NCBI GenBank assembly: GCA_032164245.1
Contig: JAVMKO010000004.1
Location: forward strand, 30,915,626 to 30,979,625
Direction: 5' to 3'
DNA from: Sternotherus odoratus
Taxonomy: Eukaryota; Chordata; Testudines; Kinosternidae
Length of the DNA: 64,000 bases
Shown: positions 24,757 through 36,359 of the stretch, in pieces
Numbering within the stretch: position 1 is the stretch's first letter
Layout: the number at the start of each line of letters is the position of its first letter
The notes under the pieces: generated by a model
Told to the model about the DNA's origin: nothing
Database searches by the model: none
What the model saw: the letters and a program-made list of their open reading frames with translations, nothing else
Position numbers and translations under genes: made by a program

Positions 24757-24965
24757 GAGAGGAAGGATAGCCCGGAGATTAGGGTACTAGTCTCTGGCAT
24801 AGACGACCCAGCTTCAGTTCCCTGTTTTCCCACAGACTTTCTGTCTGTGTCTTTGGAGAAGTCACTTAATCTGTGCCCCAACTTGCCATTTGTTTAATGA
24901 GTATATTAGCACCACCCTTCCTCACAGTGTGGTGGTGCATTAAGGTTATGAGGTGATCAGTTATA
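24757..24965 (+). repeat. CORE-SINE/MIR-like relic
   Basis: A tRNA-like head (ATAGCCCGGAGATTAGGG, TAGTCTCTGGCATAG, CTTCAGTTCCCTG) is followed by AGTCACTTAATCTGTGCCCC and a TAATGAGTATATTAGCACC block, the order of MIR-type SINEs. Diverged and inactive. Confidence 0.65.
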
Positions 24966-25224
24966 CACTAATAGAAGCCATCAAATGAACTAATGATCCA
25001 TTGTGTCAAATAAACTAATCTTTAGAATTAAAAAGCTATGGATTTTGTTTGTTTGTTTGTTTTACCAGATCATTAATAATGCCGGCTGATTGCTGTTCTT
25101 TAAATTAATTTAAGCAGAGACAATATTCAGCTGAAGTGTGCATTATGCAACAGTTACATAATCAATATATAACAATATCAATTAGCATACCAAGCACTGT
25201 TTATGCAGCGGGGGAAAGGTCAGG

Positions 25225-25380
25225 ATTCCTAGAACTGTTTCCAGTTTGATTGTAGCTGTGTTATTCCCAGGATATGAGAGAGACAACAGAAAGCAAAAAG
25301 AAGAGTTCTATATGTCTCTAAAGCTGTTTCTTTCACCAACAGAAATTGGTCCAATAAAATATATTACTTTCCCCTGGTTG
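25225..25380. mobile_element. Short PLE end fragment with inverted turn
   Basis: ATTGTAGCTGTGTTATTCCC and AGGATATGAGAGAGACAA are the reverse of a PLE 3' end; after about 25,295 the forward end follows (AGAAGAGTTCTATATGTCTC, CACCAACAGAAATTGGTCC). The same inverted layout occurs in the larger PLE copies of this window. The hammerhead-like core has decayed. Confidence 0.6.
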
Positions 25381-28300
25381 TCCCCTAGGATTTCTAGATG
25401 GAACAATTCCTTGCTGTATGATTCTACTGCCAGAAGTTGTGTGCATGTCCCTAAATGAGAAGGCTTGGATTCTACTTTTGTGTGTTTAAAGAGCTAAGAA
25501 TGATATAATCTCAAGCACATATAAAACATGAAGTTTTGAAGTTGAGTCTTTTGGTGCCACCTTCTGGTACAAATTGTTCTATAAATACAAATTGTAACAA
25601 AGGTTTCCATGATTAATAGATAAGCTAAACGATTGTGTGCCATAAGAATATCATGCCTTCAACAGCAACATAGCTCTGTTGAATGAGGGAGGATAAAGCC
25701 ATGAATTATAGCAAATGATTGTGAGAATTATATTTAAACATCAAAACTTGCTAGTTAAGTTGTATTGATAGACAAAAGGTTATTTTCAAGCTGCAGCTAA
25801 AAACAGAATATTGAAACATAATGAAACAACCACATTCCTGTCTTAAAGCAGTTCAAATGTTTCACAATGTCTAGTTTATTCTTCATAGAACTTTTTCTCT
25901 CCAGAAAACATTAAAATATTAGGGGTGAAATCTAGACTTCATTGAAGTCAATGGGAGATTTACAATTAATTTTAGTGGGAGGGGGGATCATTTCACTCTG
26001 TCTTATAACTCTAACACAGCAGGAAATTGTTTCTGGTTAAGTATAGTTAAGCATCCTTACCTAATTGCTCTCCACTTATCACTGACACTGCTCCCATCCA
26101 GTTGTTTTCACATTAATTGCCAATGAAGATAGGGATGTTTATAGGCAACAGATATCATGTGAGATGTTTTACATCCCTGATGTAAAGTGGAGAATAAATA
26201 GGATGGATTACTGAGGATCAGTTGCAGGTGATCTTGGCTCTCTGCTGGGAAAAAGCAGATACAGGAGTGAGCACATATTCAATTCTTTCCTGGAAAATAG
26301 ACAGTGCATCACCTTCTCTTGTTTGTCCTCGTCATTGCTTTGTGAATCATTATGTCATAGTACATAGTTTTGGGGTCCAGGTTAGCTGTACAGAGAGAGC
26401 CTTTATTCTCTCTGAAAGGTGCAATCAGTATTCTGAACCCTGAAAAGGTAATGGGACAGATCCCTGACAGGTGTTCTATTAAAGTCAAGGACCGTTTACA
26501 TCAGGTTGGGCTGAAGTTGGGATGTAGTTTGAAACAGTGATTGGCTTCCTGTAGATTTTTGCAAAAGAGCCAGGCTATGTCAAGGAAGTTTTGGCTTTTC
26601 CTATCAGTACAGGGTACATCAGGCTGTAAGTGTTTCTGTAAGTTAACTGCTGCAGGTGAAAAGAAACAGACTCCTGCTTATAGACTGTGACAGGTACCCC
26701 ACTTAACAGTCCATCTTTTAAAAAAAATAGTATTAATTTGAAATGTAAATTTCATTTCTTACTGATTTAGATTTTAGATATATTTAGTTTAGTTCACTTA
26801 AGATGCTTAAAACATTTATGAACACTGGTGATTTGCTGGTTGGGAAGTTCACTGGGCTTAACTGTGCACTCAGTAGTTCCAGTGTAAATGAACAGTAACT
26901 CCACTGAAATGAATAGTGACACCTGTGTAAATCCAGTATGAGATCAGAATAATGTCTGTGCTGTTTGAAGACCCTATTAGATAACCTCAGGGTTTTCTTA
27001 AAATAAGTAAATAAGTCATCGTTTGAGAGGATAAATCAAGGACATGAATATCTTTTGCTTATGAACTTGACCTCATGGATGATGGAGTTTATAGGCAGAG
27101 GGTGTTGCACTGTGATTAGACTGATCTCTGTAGCCGGGCTCTAGGGAAGGGGCACCATGTTTTTAATAGGGAGGCTTTATCAGAACTGGAAATAGTGCTG
27201 CCTTTTCATAAGCTTCAGTGCTTCAGCAAAAGGGAAAGAGATCAGCTGCCTAGTAATTCACACATTCTGCTGCTTCCCAGAAGTGGTAACACTCGGCTGT
27301 TTTTCAGAGAAATATTAGGATATTTGCAAGAAAGACTTTGGAATGTAAAATTGCCTGACCTGATCAAGAGGCATTAGTGCTTTCTTCTATATTAGTGCTT
27401 TCCTCTGCATTCTTTCATTATTAAAGAGATTTCTATATTTCCTGAAGAAAAGGGGTGTGAACAAGTATTTATAAATAGGGTGCCTAATGGCCTACTGATT
27501 TTAATGAGAGTGAGGTGCTTAAATACCTCTGAAGATCTTGGCCTAGATGACTTGTGCCACAGCTTTTTTGTGAAGCAAGAAATAACTTGACCCTACAGCA
27601 CGGCTAGTTGCCAGATTGCAAAACTAATTAATGATTTGGACTCGGAGGATAGCTATTATGTCTATAGACATTGTTTTCTGCTTAATGTCAGTATTACTTA
27701 TTGATATTTTTGTTGTTTTGTTTAATATGCAATTGGTTCTGTTTAATTTGTACAAAACATCAACATCACCTATCAATATTATTCTGATCCGAACACTATT
27801 ACTTCATAATGGCCATAATTAAGTGTGAATGCTCTATAACATAATTTAGCAGAGTAAGCTATCAATTATTAACTGCATATTTTAAGTGGTATTTATTTGT
27901 ACTGTTATGACACCCAAAGACCACAATAGAGGATTGGGCCCCATTGTACATGGTACTACACATACATCTAATAAATATTGCTGCTATTTTTCTCCAGCGG
28001 TAGTATTTTTTAAAATATTGGGTTCTCCTCTAGGGACATGATTTTAAACATTTCTGAATATGGCGTTGGTCCTAAAGTTATATTGTTGATGGATCCTAAC
28101 TGATGTTGAGTAAACTCTTTTGCTGGATCCATGATTAATTGTTATATAGACCTGTAGTTCAACACAATAGTAGGAGAGTCCCTTGGAAACTACAGTTTGT
28201 CAGAGAAAGCATTGCAGTTGAATTCTAGATGTAATGTCCTTCTGTTTGGCCAGGTGGCTATTAAGGATCCAATCACAGTAATTTCAATTGCCGAGGAAAT

Positions 28301-31300
28301 AACCTCCAGACGCCAACCTAAATTCTTCCTAATAGAACTATTAGAAATCTGCCTGCCTAAATCTAAACTTTAGAGTTTCTTCATCACTGATGCTGAGGAA
28401 ATAGGGAATGCTGCTGCTACCACCACAGTGACTTCAGTTTGTTGTTTTGAATGTGCTTTGACACAGTGTATGAAAAGAATGCATATACAAATAAAAACAG
28501 AAACACACAGTATGAATATATTCCCTTGATTCTGCATATCTGTTTTTATTGTTGATAATTATGAAGCACTTCAGGAAATTTAAAGATGATCTATTTTTAC
28601 TAGCACGTGTACATTCTAATAAAATATTCTGCTCACTTTAATATATTTGTTCTTCCAAAAAAATATGTAATTGTTACAATTGGTGCAATTTTGTGTGTTG
28701 AAATTTAAGTAATTTTAGAGAAATAATATTAATTAATGACACTGAATGACAAAATATAGGTTTCCACAGAAAAGAGATTTGAAATTGTTGGGGTTTCATT
28801 TGAAAGGGAGAGATTATGTACTGTGTTTGAATGAAAAATGTCTCAAGTTTTTTTTAAAAAGTGGAACTAAATTATAATGATCTTGGCTTGAACTTTTGTG
28901 TAGAATACATAGGCCTATCATAGTAGCTTCTCTCATCAGATGACTATATGGGCCAACCAACCTTAATTATCAGGAATGGTTTATGCAAACTGTAATAAGC
29001 CATTTTGGCTAAGGACTTAATTTTTTCTTGTTCAGTGTAATGAGGAACATTAATAAGTGGACCGCATAAATTCCACTGTAAGAAGTCTGCAGGGCCTAGC
29101 CATGAATACTTGCTTGGAAGCACATTTTTTGATTACCATTCAGACTATTATTATTATTTATTTATTATTATTTTAGAGAGGAAAATCAAAACACACAGAA
29201 AAGAGGAAATTATTCATCCATCCACCTGCGTTAAATTGCTTTGGGGTAAATGTGTTATTAGTGTAAATGCACTGATTTTACTCACTGCCAAAGAAACTGT
29301 TTGTTACCATAACTGAATCATTAATTACAAACAACAGAATCATGATTTACAGCCGCCATTTATAATCTGATTAACACAGAGCATAATTTCCTGAAGAACT
29401 GAAGCATATTGATATACCACAAATAGATACATATAATATACATATAGCTGGAACCCTATGATCTGGGACAGTGAGCAAGCTTGTAATCTTCATATATAGT
29501 TCAAAAAGCTGTATCGATTCACCCTAAAAATGTAATAAGGTGAAAAACTCATGCAGAGATCTTACAGTGAAATTTGATGTCAGTTTTCCAATACAGTGTA
29601 GTAAATTCCATATAATCAAAGTAGCACTTCTCTTACAAGTTGGACAGCAACTAGGGAAGTACCTGAACATTAGACCTTGACAAATGATTAAACAAATTAC
29701 TTTTCAGATATTTCAATTGAGATACTGTGTGAAATTTGTTGATAGTTTTTGAAATATGTTTACAAATTATTTGCCCAGATAGCCATACTGAAATATATTT
29801 GTCAAATTATATATATATATTAACACTACTTGACCATCTGTAATCAAACTTGTTGGGTCAGATCATCTCTCCTGAAAAAGAAGTGATGGGGAATCAGCTG
29901 TCTCCATGCAACAGTCATCTATTCTGCTGTACCCTGATGGGGCAATTTGTATCTAGAGTCCATGTTGTGGGAGTATATGTACAATTGGTGGCTTGGAGGG
30001 GGGGAAACAGATCATCTTCCCCTGCAGATATGCATAGATTCCTGGAAAAGATACAACAGATGAGGGTATCATGCCCAGAGAGCCAGGGGACCATTGGGGC
30101 CAGAACAGGCAAGGAGGCACAAAGCCTCCTCACTGATTGTCCTGGTCTTCCTCAGAATTCGCCAGACTGCCTGTTTGCTTGAGATTCCAACAGATTTGGG
30201 GATAGGCTCCAGAATGGAATGATATGGGAGGAACCCTGCAAAGGATCCTCCTCCCAAAACAATGACCTGTGAGTTTTACCATGAAAGAGAATGGTATGGA
30301 GCACTGCATCTTCATCCTTAGCTGATATACCATGGAGATCATAGGTGGGCAGGAATCTCGCCTAGAAGATCCATGTCCAGAATTGACTGTTTCCTGTATT
30401 CTAAGGAGGTGTCGGGTGTTGGCTGTGTGCTCCAGTCCAGCCGGAATGTTATGTTCCAGAAAGATTTAAAAAAATCTCTGTTTAGTAAATCCCCACAAAT
30501 TTCATCAGTGCTTGTTTTGTTTAAAAATAACTCTCTGTTAAATATCTTTTCTTGCTGCTAAATACAATCCAGTACAATCCTGGGAATGAGAAATTGAAGG
30601 GAGAGAAGGATAGAGGGACTGGTGAAGTAGGCTCTGTCCTGTCCTTTGAATGCAACTGCAGCAAAATGGGATGAATTGGCAATATTTAGCCCTTCACATG
30701 CAGATACAGAGACATGGAGTACAGTCCAAGAAGGGAGAAGAAGCTGATTTCCAGCCCTTAAAAGAGCTGCTCTCTCTGCTGTAAGGATAAAGCTCTGCTG
30801 AGATCAACACACACTTCTAGGCTTCTTCATCTATAGGGTAAAAAGGTTTGCCTCAAGGAATTTGAGATTTTCAACACAGAATTGCACACTCAGCTCATGA
30901 GTGGCACAAGGATACTGCACTGGACAGAGTGAGGCAGGCAAGCTTGTCAGAACCATTCTTTATGTTTGAATACTAGGGGCAACAAGTGGGTTTGGTGAAG
31001 TAGAAAAGACTTTGTTGCTTGGCACTCAGGAAATCTTTCTCCAGCCCACTGTGGGACTCTGCAAGGATATGCTGGGGGGGGGGAGGCATGAGGGAGGGTA
31101 TTAAGGTGTTTTATCTGGCTGGGGCTCTTCTGCCCCCTGGTGGTGCCTTTTGGCCATTTTGCATGTGTTGGGATTGGGCATTCCTGTTTTTGCACAGATT
31201 CTTTCACAGTGTCAACAGAATGGCAGTCTGGTCCAGCCCCACGACTGCTTCGGAGCCACTGTAGCTCCAATGGAGATACAAGCTCAAGTACATGACTAGT

Positions 31301-31734
31301 CCATAAGCATCTCTCTCTCTCCCGTCTACTGTCTGGATGAGGAAGTTCTGTAGCTGAACACACAGATTTTCTCCAGTTGGACAAAAGGAAAGCAAGTTGT
31401 TACTGAACCACAATATTGTTTGTGAAATATTGTAGCTGGTGAAGGTGGGTGGAAAAAGTTTTAACAGCAGTTGCAGTAACCATAGCAAGACAGAACAATG
31501 AAGTTTTTCTGCCACTTAAATGAGTTAATTAGACTCAGTGCATGAATAGAATCCATGTTACCATGTGGTGTTTAAAGATAAAATAGCAGGGAAATTTCTG
31601 CAACAGAGAATGTATGTATTGAATGTTTAAAAGCATAATGCTTCTGCCAGTATATCTTAATGAAGGTAAAAATCATGAGCACAAAAAAGAAAAGATTTAA
31701 CTCTACAGAGCATACAAGGGATGCAAAAGAGGAG
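25381..31734. other. Long background stretch without genes
   Basis: No gene, RNA or complete transposon is visible over six kilobases. Small relics include CATTGAAGTCAATGGGAG (25,940), a TCCACTGAAATGAATAG stretch (26,900) and a MIR-like TATGAAGCACTTCAGG piece (28,560). Frames near 29,850-30,340 and 30,947-31,515 reach 145 codons in several overlapping registers, which argues for GC composition, and I recognise no protein. Confidence 0.5.
27888..27990 (+). repeat. Old reptile interspersed repeat tail, third copy
   Basis: TTTATTTGTACTGTTATGAC, then a GGATTGGGCCCCATTGTACA block, matches the tail family at 1,695 and 17,280. Confidence 0.5.
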
Positions 31735-31930
31735 AGGATGGATGATTTTGAGATTATGCTATTGCTCTAAAATTTAGTAAATCTGGGTTCAGTTCTTGGC
31801 TAGATCATAGACTCTCCCAGTGACTTTAAGCATAGGATGTAATCTTTCTGTCTCAAGTCCACCTTTTGTAATTTTGGAGATTATAGTAGAGTACCTCTTC
31901 TTACGCTCTTTGTCTGCTATTTATATTGTA
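31735..31930 (+). repeat. CORE-SINE/MIR-like relic
   Basis: AAATCTGGGTTCAGTTCTTG (B-box-like), CCAGTGACTTTAAGCATAGG, TTTCTGTCTCAAGTCCACC and a TATATTGTAAGC tail follow a MIR-type SINE. It lies just left of the Harbinger insertion. Confidence 0.55.
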
Positions 31931-31981
31931 AGCTTTTGGGGGCTTCACTGGGTAGTAAGAGCAAGAAAAATTTTAAAATTA

Positions 31982-32000
31982 AGGGTATGTCTTCCCTACG
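31982..32000. repeat. Left terminal inverted repeat of Harbinger
   Basis: AGGGTATGTCTTCCCTACG pairs with the reverse complement of the right end, with two mismatches. Confidence 0.9.
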
Positions 32001-32130
32001 GCAGTAGGTCGATTTCCTTTAATTTGATTTTGTAAAGCAGACTGTATACAGTCGATTTTGTCCCCACTAAGCACAGCAAAGCACAGCAAGTCGACAGTGT
32101 CTGTCCGCACAACTTTTGCAAGCGTTGACA

Positions 32131-32297
32131 TAACGAGCGTTGCACTGTGGGTACTTATCCCACAGTCCCCGGATCCCCCAGCAAGCACCATTTAGAGTGC
32201 TGCACTATGGGTAGGCATTTCCAAATTTTGCGCCCTTTTTCCGCACCGCCGACCCCCATTACGAGCGGTGCACTGTGGGCAGGTATCCCATAATTCA
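32131..32297. repeat. Subterminal repeats of Harbinger (three copies)
   Basis: GCACTGTGGGTACTTATCCC, GCACTATGGGTAGGCATTTC and GCACTGTGGGCAGGTATCCC lie at about 32,141, 32,201 and 32,268, spaced 60-67 bp apart. A related GCATTGTGGGACAGCC sits near the right end (about 36,147). In this superfamily such repeats are candidate binding sites for the Myb-like protein or the transposase; that role is inferred. They also flank the transposase start and may lie in its promoter. Confidence 0.75.
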
Positions 32298-32339
32298 CGC
32301 CCTTTCTCCGCACTGCGCTAACGCCATAGCACTGCAAGC

Positions 32340-33659
32340 ATGGAGACCGCTGATGCCACGGCTGCAGTAATGGCCGCTGTGAGGACCTCGATCACGGTTG
32401 CGGATTTCATGCTGTACCATCTGCAGAGGAATGCGATCCGGGGACAACTGCGCTTTCTGGAACCCGACAACAGTCAGCAGGAGATGGACAAGGATGTGCA
32501 AAGCAGGGACAGGGACACTGATGTTTTTGGAAGTGGGGCGACTGACAATCTGTCTAATTTGATGGCAATGGGGCAGGCTCATGCCATCGAACGCCGATTC
32601 TGGGCCAGGGAAACAAGCACTGACTGGTGGGATCGCATAGTGCTGTGGGTCTGGGATGACTCCCAATGGCTCAGAAACTTCCGCATGCGAAAGGGCACCT
32701 TCATGGAACTTTGTGACTTGCTGTCCCTGGCCCTCCGGCGCGAGAATACCAGAATGAGGGTGGCCCTCACAGTTGAGAAGCGAGTGGCGATAGCCCTCTG
32801 GAAGCTTGCAACGCCAGACCGCTACCGGTCAGTTGCGAATCAGTTTGGGGTGGGTAGATCTACAGTGGGCTTTGCTGTGATGCAAGTAAGTAGAGCAATC
32901 GTCGAGCAGCTGCTACCCAGGGTTATAAACCTAGGAAACCTGCAAGCTACAATAGATGGCTTTGCCACCATGGGATTCCCTAACTGTGGTGGGGCTATAG
33001 ATGGGACTCATATCCCTATCCTGGCACCAGACTACGAGGCCGCCGAGTACAGAAACCGGAAGGGATATTACTCAATGGTCATGCAAGCAGTGGTTGACCA
33101 CAAGGGACGTTTCACCGACCTGTACGTGGGGTGGCTGGGAAAGCTTCATGGCGCTCGTGTATTCAGGAACTCTAGGATTTTTAGACAGCTGCAGCAAGGC
33201 ACTTTCTTCCCCGACCAGAAAATTTCAGTGGGGGGGGTGGTGGAAATGCCGATCGTTATCATTGGGGACCCAGCCTATCCCCTAATGCCCTGGCTTATGA
33301 AGCCCTACACAGGAGCCCTGGACAAGGGTCAGGAGCTGTTCAATTACAGGCTGAGCAAGTGCAGAATGGCCGTAGAGTGTGCATTTGGCCGTCTGAAGGG
33401 GAGATGGCGTTCGTTACTGATTCGCTCAGACATCAGCGAGAGAAATATCCCCATTGTTATTGCTGCTTGCTCTGTGCTCCACAATGTCTGTGAGAGCAAA
33501 GGGGAAACGTTTATGGTGGGCTGGGAGGCAGAGGCAAATTTACTGTCTGCTACTTACCAGCAGCCAGACAGCAGGGAAAGTAGAAGAGCGCACCAGGGTG
33601 TGCTGCGCCTCAGGGACGCCTTGAAAGACAGTTTTATGAGTGCCCGACATGGCGTTTGA
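32340..33659 (+). CDS. Harbinger DDE transposase (HARBI1-like), intact frame
   Basis: A single open frame of 439 codons encodes a PIF/Harbinger transposase of the DDE_Tnp_4 type, which cuts the element's ends and inserts it elsewhere in the nucleus. A helix-turn-helix-like region lies around residues 135-180 (ALWKLATPDRYRSVANQFGV). The RNase H-fold triad is visible: Asp221 in GGAIDGTHIP, Asp310 in IIGDPAYPLMPW and Glu346 in VECAFGRLKGRW. The length equals what I know of turtle copies. The ATG at 32,340 is in a GCAAGCATGG context, and the frame is uninterrupted to TGA. One conserved family position is altered: the GxxHD motif before the first long helix reads GKLHGAR, Asp to Gly. The related host protein HARBI1 is domesticated, but the termini around this copy show it belongs to a transposon. 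It could still make protein. Confidence 0.93.
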   Translation: METADATAAVMAAVRTSITVADFMLYHLQRNAIRGQLRFLEPDNSQQEMDKDVQSRDRDTDVFGSGATDNLSNLMAMGQAHAIERRFWARETSTDWWDRIVLWVWDDSQWLRNFRMRKGTFMELCDLLSLALRRENTRMRVALTVEKRVAIALWKLATPDRYRSVANQFGVGRSTVGFAVMQVSRAIVEQLLPRVINLGNLQATIDGFATMGFPNCGGAIDGTHIPILAPDYEAAEYRNRKGYYSMVMQAVVDHKGRFTDLYVGWLGKLHGARVFRNSRIFRQLQQGTFFPDQKISVGGVVEMPIVIIGDPAYPLMPWLMKPYTGALDKGQELFNYRLSKCRMAVECAFGRLKGRWRSLLIRSDISERNIPIVIAACSVLHNVCESKGETFMVGWEAEANLLSATYQQPDSRESRRAHQGVLRLRDALKDSFMSARHGV

Positions 33660-33738
33660 GAACCTGCTCCCTTGTTCTGCTCTAAGCCTGCTGTCCTTGC
33701 ACCCTCTTTCCCTCCCCTCTCCCCATGCTTGCAGAGGA

Positions 33739-33744
33739 AATAAA
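33739..33744 (+). promoter_or_regulatory. Poly(A) signal for the transposase
   Basis: AATAAA lies 80 bp after the transposase stop. The opposing minus-strand gene has its own AATAAA at 33,776-33,771, so the two transcripts would end tail to tail, overlapping by a few tens of bases. Confidence 0.75.
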
Positions 33745-33911
33745 TTCACTGTTTTAAAAATCATGGTTCCTTTATTGATTCATCAGAAATACAAATACAG
33801 GGGATCACTGTCATGGTAGCCTGGAGGGAAACCAGCAGTCGCACTGGGGGAGGACCAGACGGGGGGGGGGGGGAAGAGGGGAAAGGAGGGGGGGGCAAGA
33901 CACAGCAGCTT

Positions 33912-35919
33912 TTACAAGATTTCAGAGAACGTCAGCCTGCTGCTGCTTGTGCTGGGTTCTGGGGTGGAGTGGGTCGGTCCAAGGAGCTTGCCACCCCGGG
34001 TTCTCACCCCGCGTTTGGGTGGGGAAGCTATGGGACTTGGGGAGGGGGGGAGATGGTTACACAGGGGCTGCAGAGGTGATCTTTGGCCCTGCTCCACCAG
34101 AGAGCGCAGCATGTTGCTTTGGTCCTCCATTATACGAAGCAAAGCATCCATGCGTCTTTCTTCGCGATCCTGTCGCTGCAGCCACATTTCTTCCCTCTTT
34201 TCTGCTGTGGCTCTCGATTCCTGCCTTGACTGGATCAATCTTTCCCTCCATTCCGTTTGGCGGGCTGCCTCAGCGCGCGAGTTCTCCAGTAGTTCACTGA
34301 ACATATCATCGCGCGTTCGTGTTTTCTTTTTACGCTTTCGTATATGCGATGCTTGGCGGGAGGAGCAGGACGGGGGATTCTGAGATAATTGTTCATCTGT
34401 GGGCGAATGTGGGCAAAGAAAGTTTGAAAGTTATGAGACAGATACATTCAAGGTTATGAGACAGATGCAGTCTCGGACGGTACACAATGGGAGTACTATG
34501 CCATTTGCAACCTCAGTATTCAGAGGCCTGATATGATTTCTGTACAAGGTCATGTTCTACACTAAAAGTGACTGAATAGCTCACAGAAAGGTCAGAGCAT
34601 CTCAGACACATATGCGTGCCTCAGCCCAACACGGCTTCTGAAATCACCGTGCAGCCGGCCATGGTAAGTTAAAAGCAGCACTTGCATATTGTAGAGTAAC
34701 CCCACCCCCTTCCCCCCACCGCGTTGCTCCCACTGAACCGCAAACTGCAAAACAAAGCCCATAAATCTCTCGCTAACGGCTAAGGGCTGGTTGGGGCTCT
34801 TCAGCAGAGGCAAAACGCTTGCAGACTGTTCAGATTCCCTGCTAGCTACCTCTACGGGCTGGCGGAGAGGGGGGGCGGGTGAGTGTTTTGGGGGGGCGGT
34901 TGGTCGGTCTTCAGCAGAAAAGAGTACTTTGCAGCTGGGAATCTTTATCTCCCTACTAATTGTAGTCCATATTTCAAACAGGCAACCATGAATATCATCA
35001 CTTTGCTGAGAATTTCTCAGAGAGATAGAGAGCGCATGCTCCTTGCCTCCATGCAAAGCCCTGGTCCATTCACCGCAATGCTAGCCTGCTCAATGATACC
35101 AGACTACTTACTACTTTCGTGGCGTGGGATGGTCTCCTATCACGGGGGACCACATAAGGCGGCTCTCCCCAGAAATCTGCTGCGGAAGATTCATCGCTAC
35201 CTCCTGGATAGCTTCATTGAAATGTCCGTGGAGGACTTCCAGTCAATCCCAGAGTATATTGACAGACTCTTTGAGTAGAAACTGACCAGCAATGAAAGCA
35301 CGCTAAGTCCTTAGGGCAAGTTAACCATTAATAAATGCTTCCTTTAAAAAATCACGCGTCATGTAATCCCTTAAAAAAAACACTTACCCCCCTGGGAGGC
35401 TTGGGAGGGTGCTGGCTGCAGGGTGATAAACAGCTCCTGGCTGTCTGGTAACACGGTTTCTCCGCTGGCTTCCTGCTGCTCCGTGAAATTTCCCTCCTCC
35501 TCATTGTCGTCCTCAGCAGAATCAGTCTCGTCCCTGACGATTATCCCATCGGTGGAGTCCACGCAGACCGGTGTGATGGTGGTGGGGGCGCCCCCCATTA
35601 TCTGATTTAGTTCATTGTAGAACCGGCATGTCCGCGGCGCGCCCCCTGATCACTGATCACCGTTTGCCTCCTTGGCTTTCTGGAACGCTTGTCTCAGCTC
35701 CTTAATTTTCACGCGGCACTGCTGGGCTTCCCTGTTCTGGCCCCTTTCCAGCATGGCCTTGGAGACTCTGGCAAATGTGTTGGCATTCTGTTTGTTGTTG
35801 CAGAGTTCCAACATCACAGATTCCTCTCCCCAGATAGCAATGAGATCCAACACCTCACGAGTGGACCATGCTGGAGCTCTTCTCCTCTGACTGGTCTCCA
35901 GGGCAGCTGAACTCTGCAT
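33912..35919 (-). pseudogene. Harbinger Myb/SANT-like partner gene, two exons, one premature stop
   Basis: Exon 1 is 35,919-35,388 and exon 2 is 34,396-33,912. The donor (G before GTAAGTG) and acceptor (GCCCACAG) fit consensus, and joining keeps the frame, giving 338 codons plus stop. Residues about 12-90 form a Myb/SANT-like (trihelix) DNA-binding domain with AWSTREVLDLIAIWGEE and CRVKIKELRQAFQKAKEA. An acidic stretch follows (SAEDDNEEEGNF). Exon 2 holds a basic run (RKRKKKTRTRDDM) and a long charged, coiled-coil-like region rich in Arg and Glu. In this superfamily the Myb-like protein brings the transposase to the nucleus and to the element ends. Codon 90 (35,652-35,650) is TGA in frame; the frame is open on both sides, so a single change disabled it. 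An AATAAA lies downstream at 33,776-33,771 on the minus strand. Confidence 0.85.
34988..35278 (+). CDS. Possible third Harbinger protein, 96 residues, inside the partner gene's intron
   Basis: A plus-strand frame runs from ATG (GCAACCATGA context) to TAG and is followed by AATAAA at 35,330-35,335. It lies entirely in the 991-bp intron of the minus-strand Myb-like gene. Upstream a GTGAGT donor (34,879) and a TTTCAAACAG acceptor (34,981) could remove a 103-bp 5' UTR intron, placing the ATG six bases into the next exon. The protein has charged (ISQRDRERM), hydrophobic (MIPDYLLLSWRGM) and helical (LLRKIHRYLLDSF) parts, with no membrane segment or domain I recognise. A 154-codon frame on the other strand (35,056-34,592) overlaps part of it and is the competing reading, as is chance. 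Function unknown. Confidence 0.4.
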   Translation: MNIITLLRISQRDRERMLLASMQSPGPFTAMLACSMIPDYLLLSWRGMVSYHGGPHKAALPRNLLRKIHRYLLDSFIEMSVEDFQSIPEYIDRLFE

Positions 35920-36359
35920 GGAGTCTTATGATGCTGAGCTCTGCATGGCGGCTTGTGCTGCTGATTGCTCTGAATGGCGACTGAGCTGGCGACTGAGCTG
36001 TGCAGGTGAGCTGGCCACGCTGACCAAACAGGAAATGCTATTCAAATGTTCCCGGGTCTTATCTACCTGGCCAGAGCAGCGAGTTCAGAGTGCAGTCCAG
36101 AGCGGTCACAGTGGAGCAGTGAGGCAGTCCAGAGCGGTCAGAATGGAGCATTGTGGGACAGCCTCTGGAGGCTATTAATGTCAGTTGCGTCTTCACTAGT
36201 CCACAATCGACCTTGAAATGTCGATTTTAGCGCTACTTCTCTCGTTTTGGAGGAGTACAAAAGTCGATTTTGAGGGCCCTTTAAATTGACTTTAATGGCA
36301 TGTATGTGAAGACAGGTACACGTTTAATTCGACTTAACATCGTTAAAGTCGACGTTAAG

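Noticed and set aside
30947..31515. 145- and 103-codon minus-strand frames
   Set aside because: No recognisable domain, no splice or start context, and overlapping frames on the other strand are similar in length.
33813..34383. Plus-strand frames of 88-144 codons opposite the Myb-like exon 2
   Set aside because: Shadows of the minus-strand exon, which has the splice sites and family match.
34592..35056. 154-codon minus-strand frame in the Myb-like intron
   Set aside because: Not listed as a gene because it lies between good splice sites, includes the G-rich run and shows no domain; kept as the competing reading to the plus-strand 96-codon frame.
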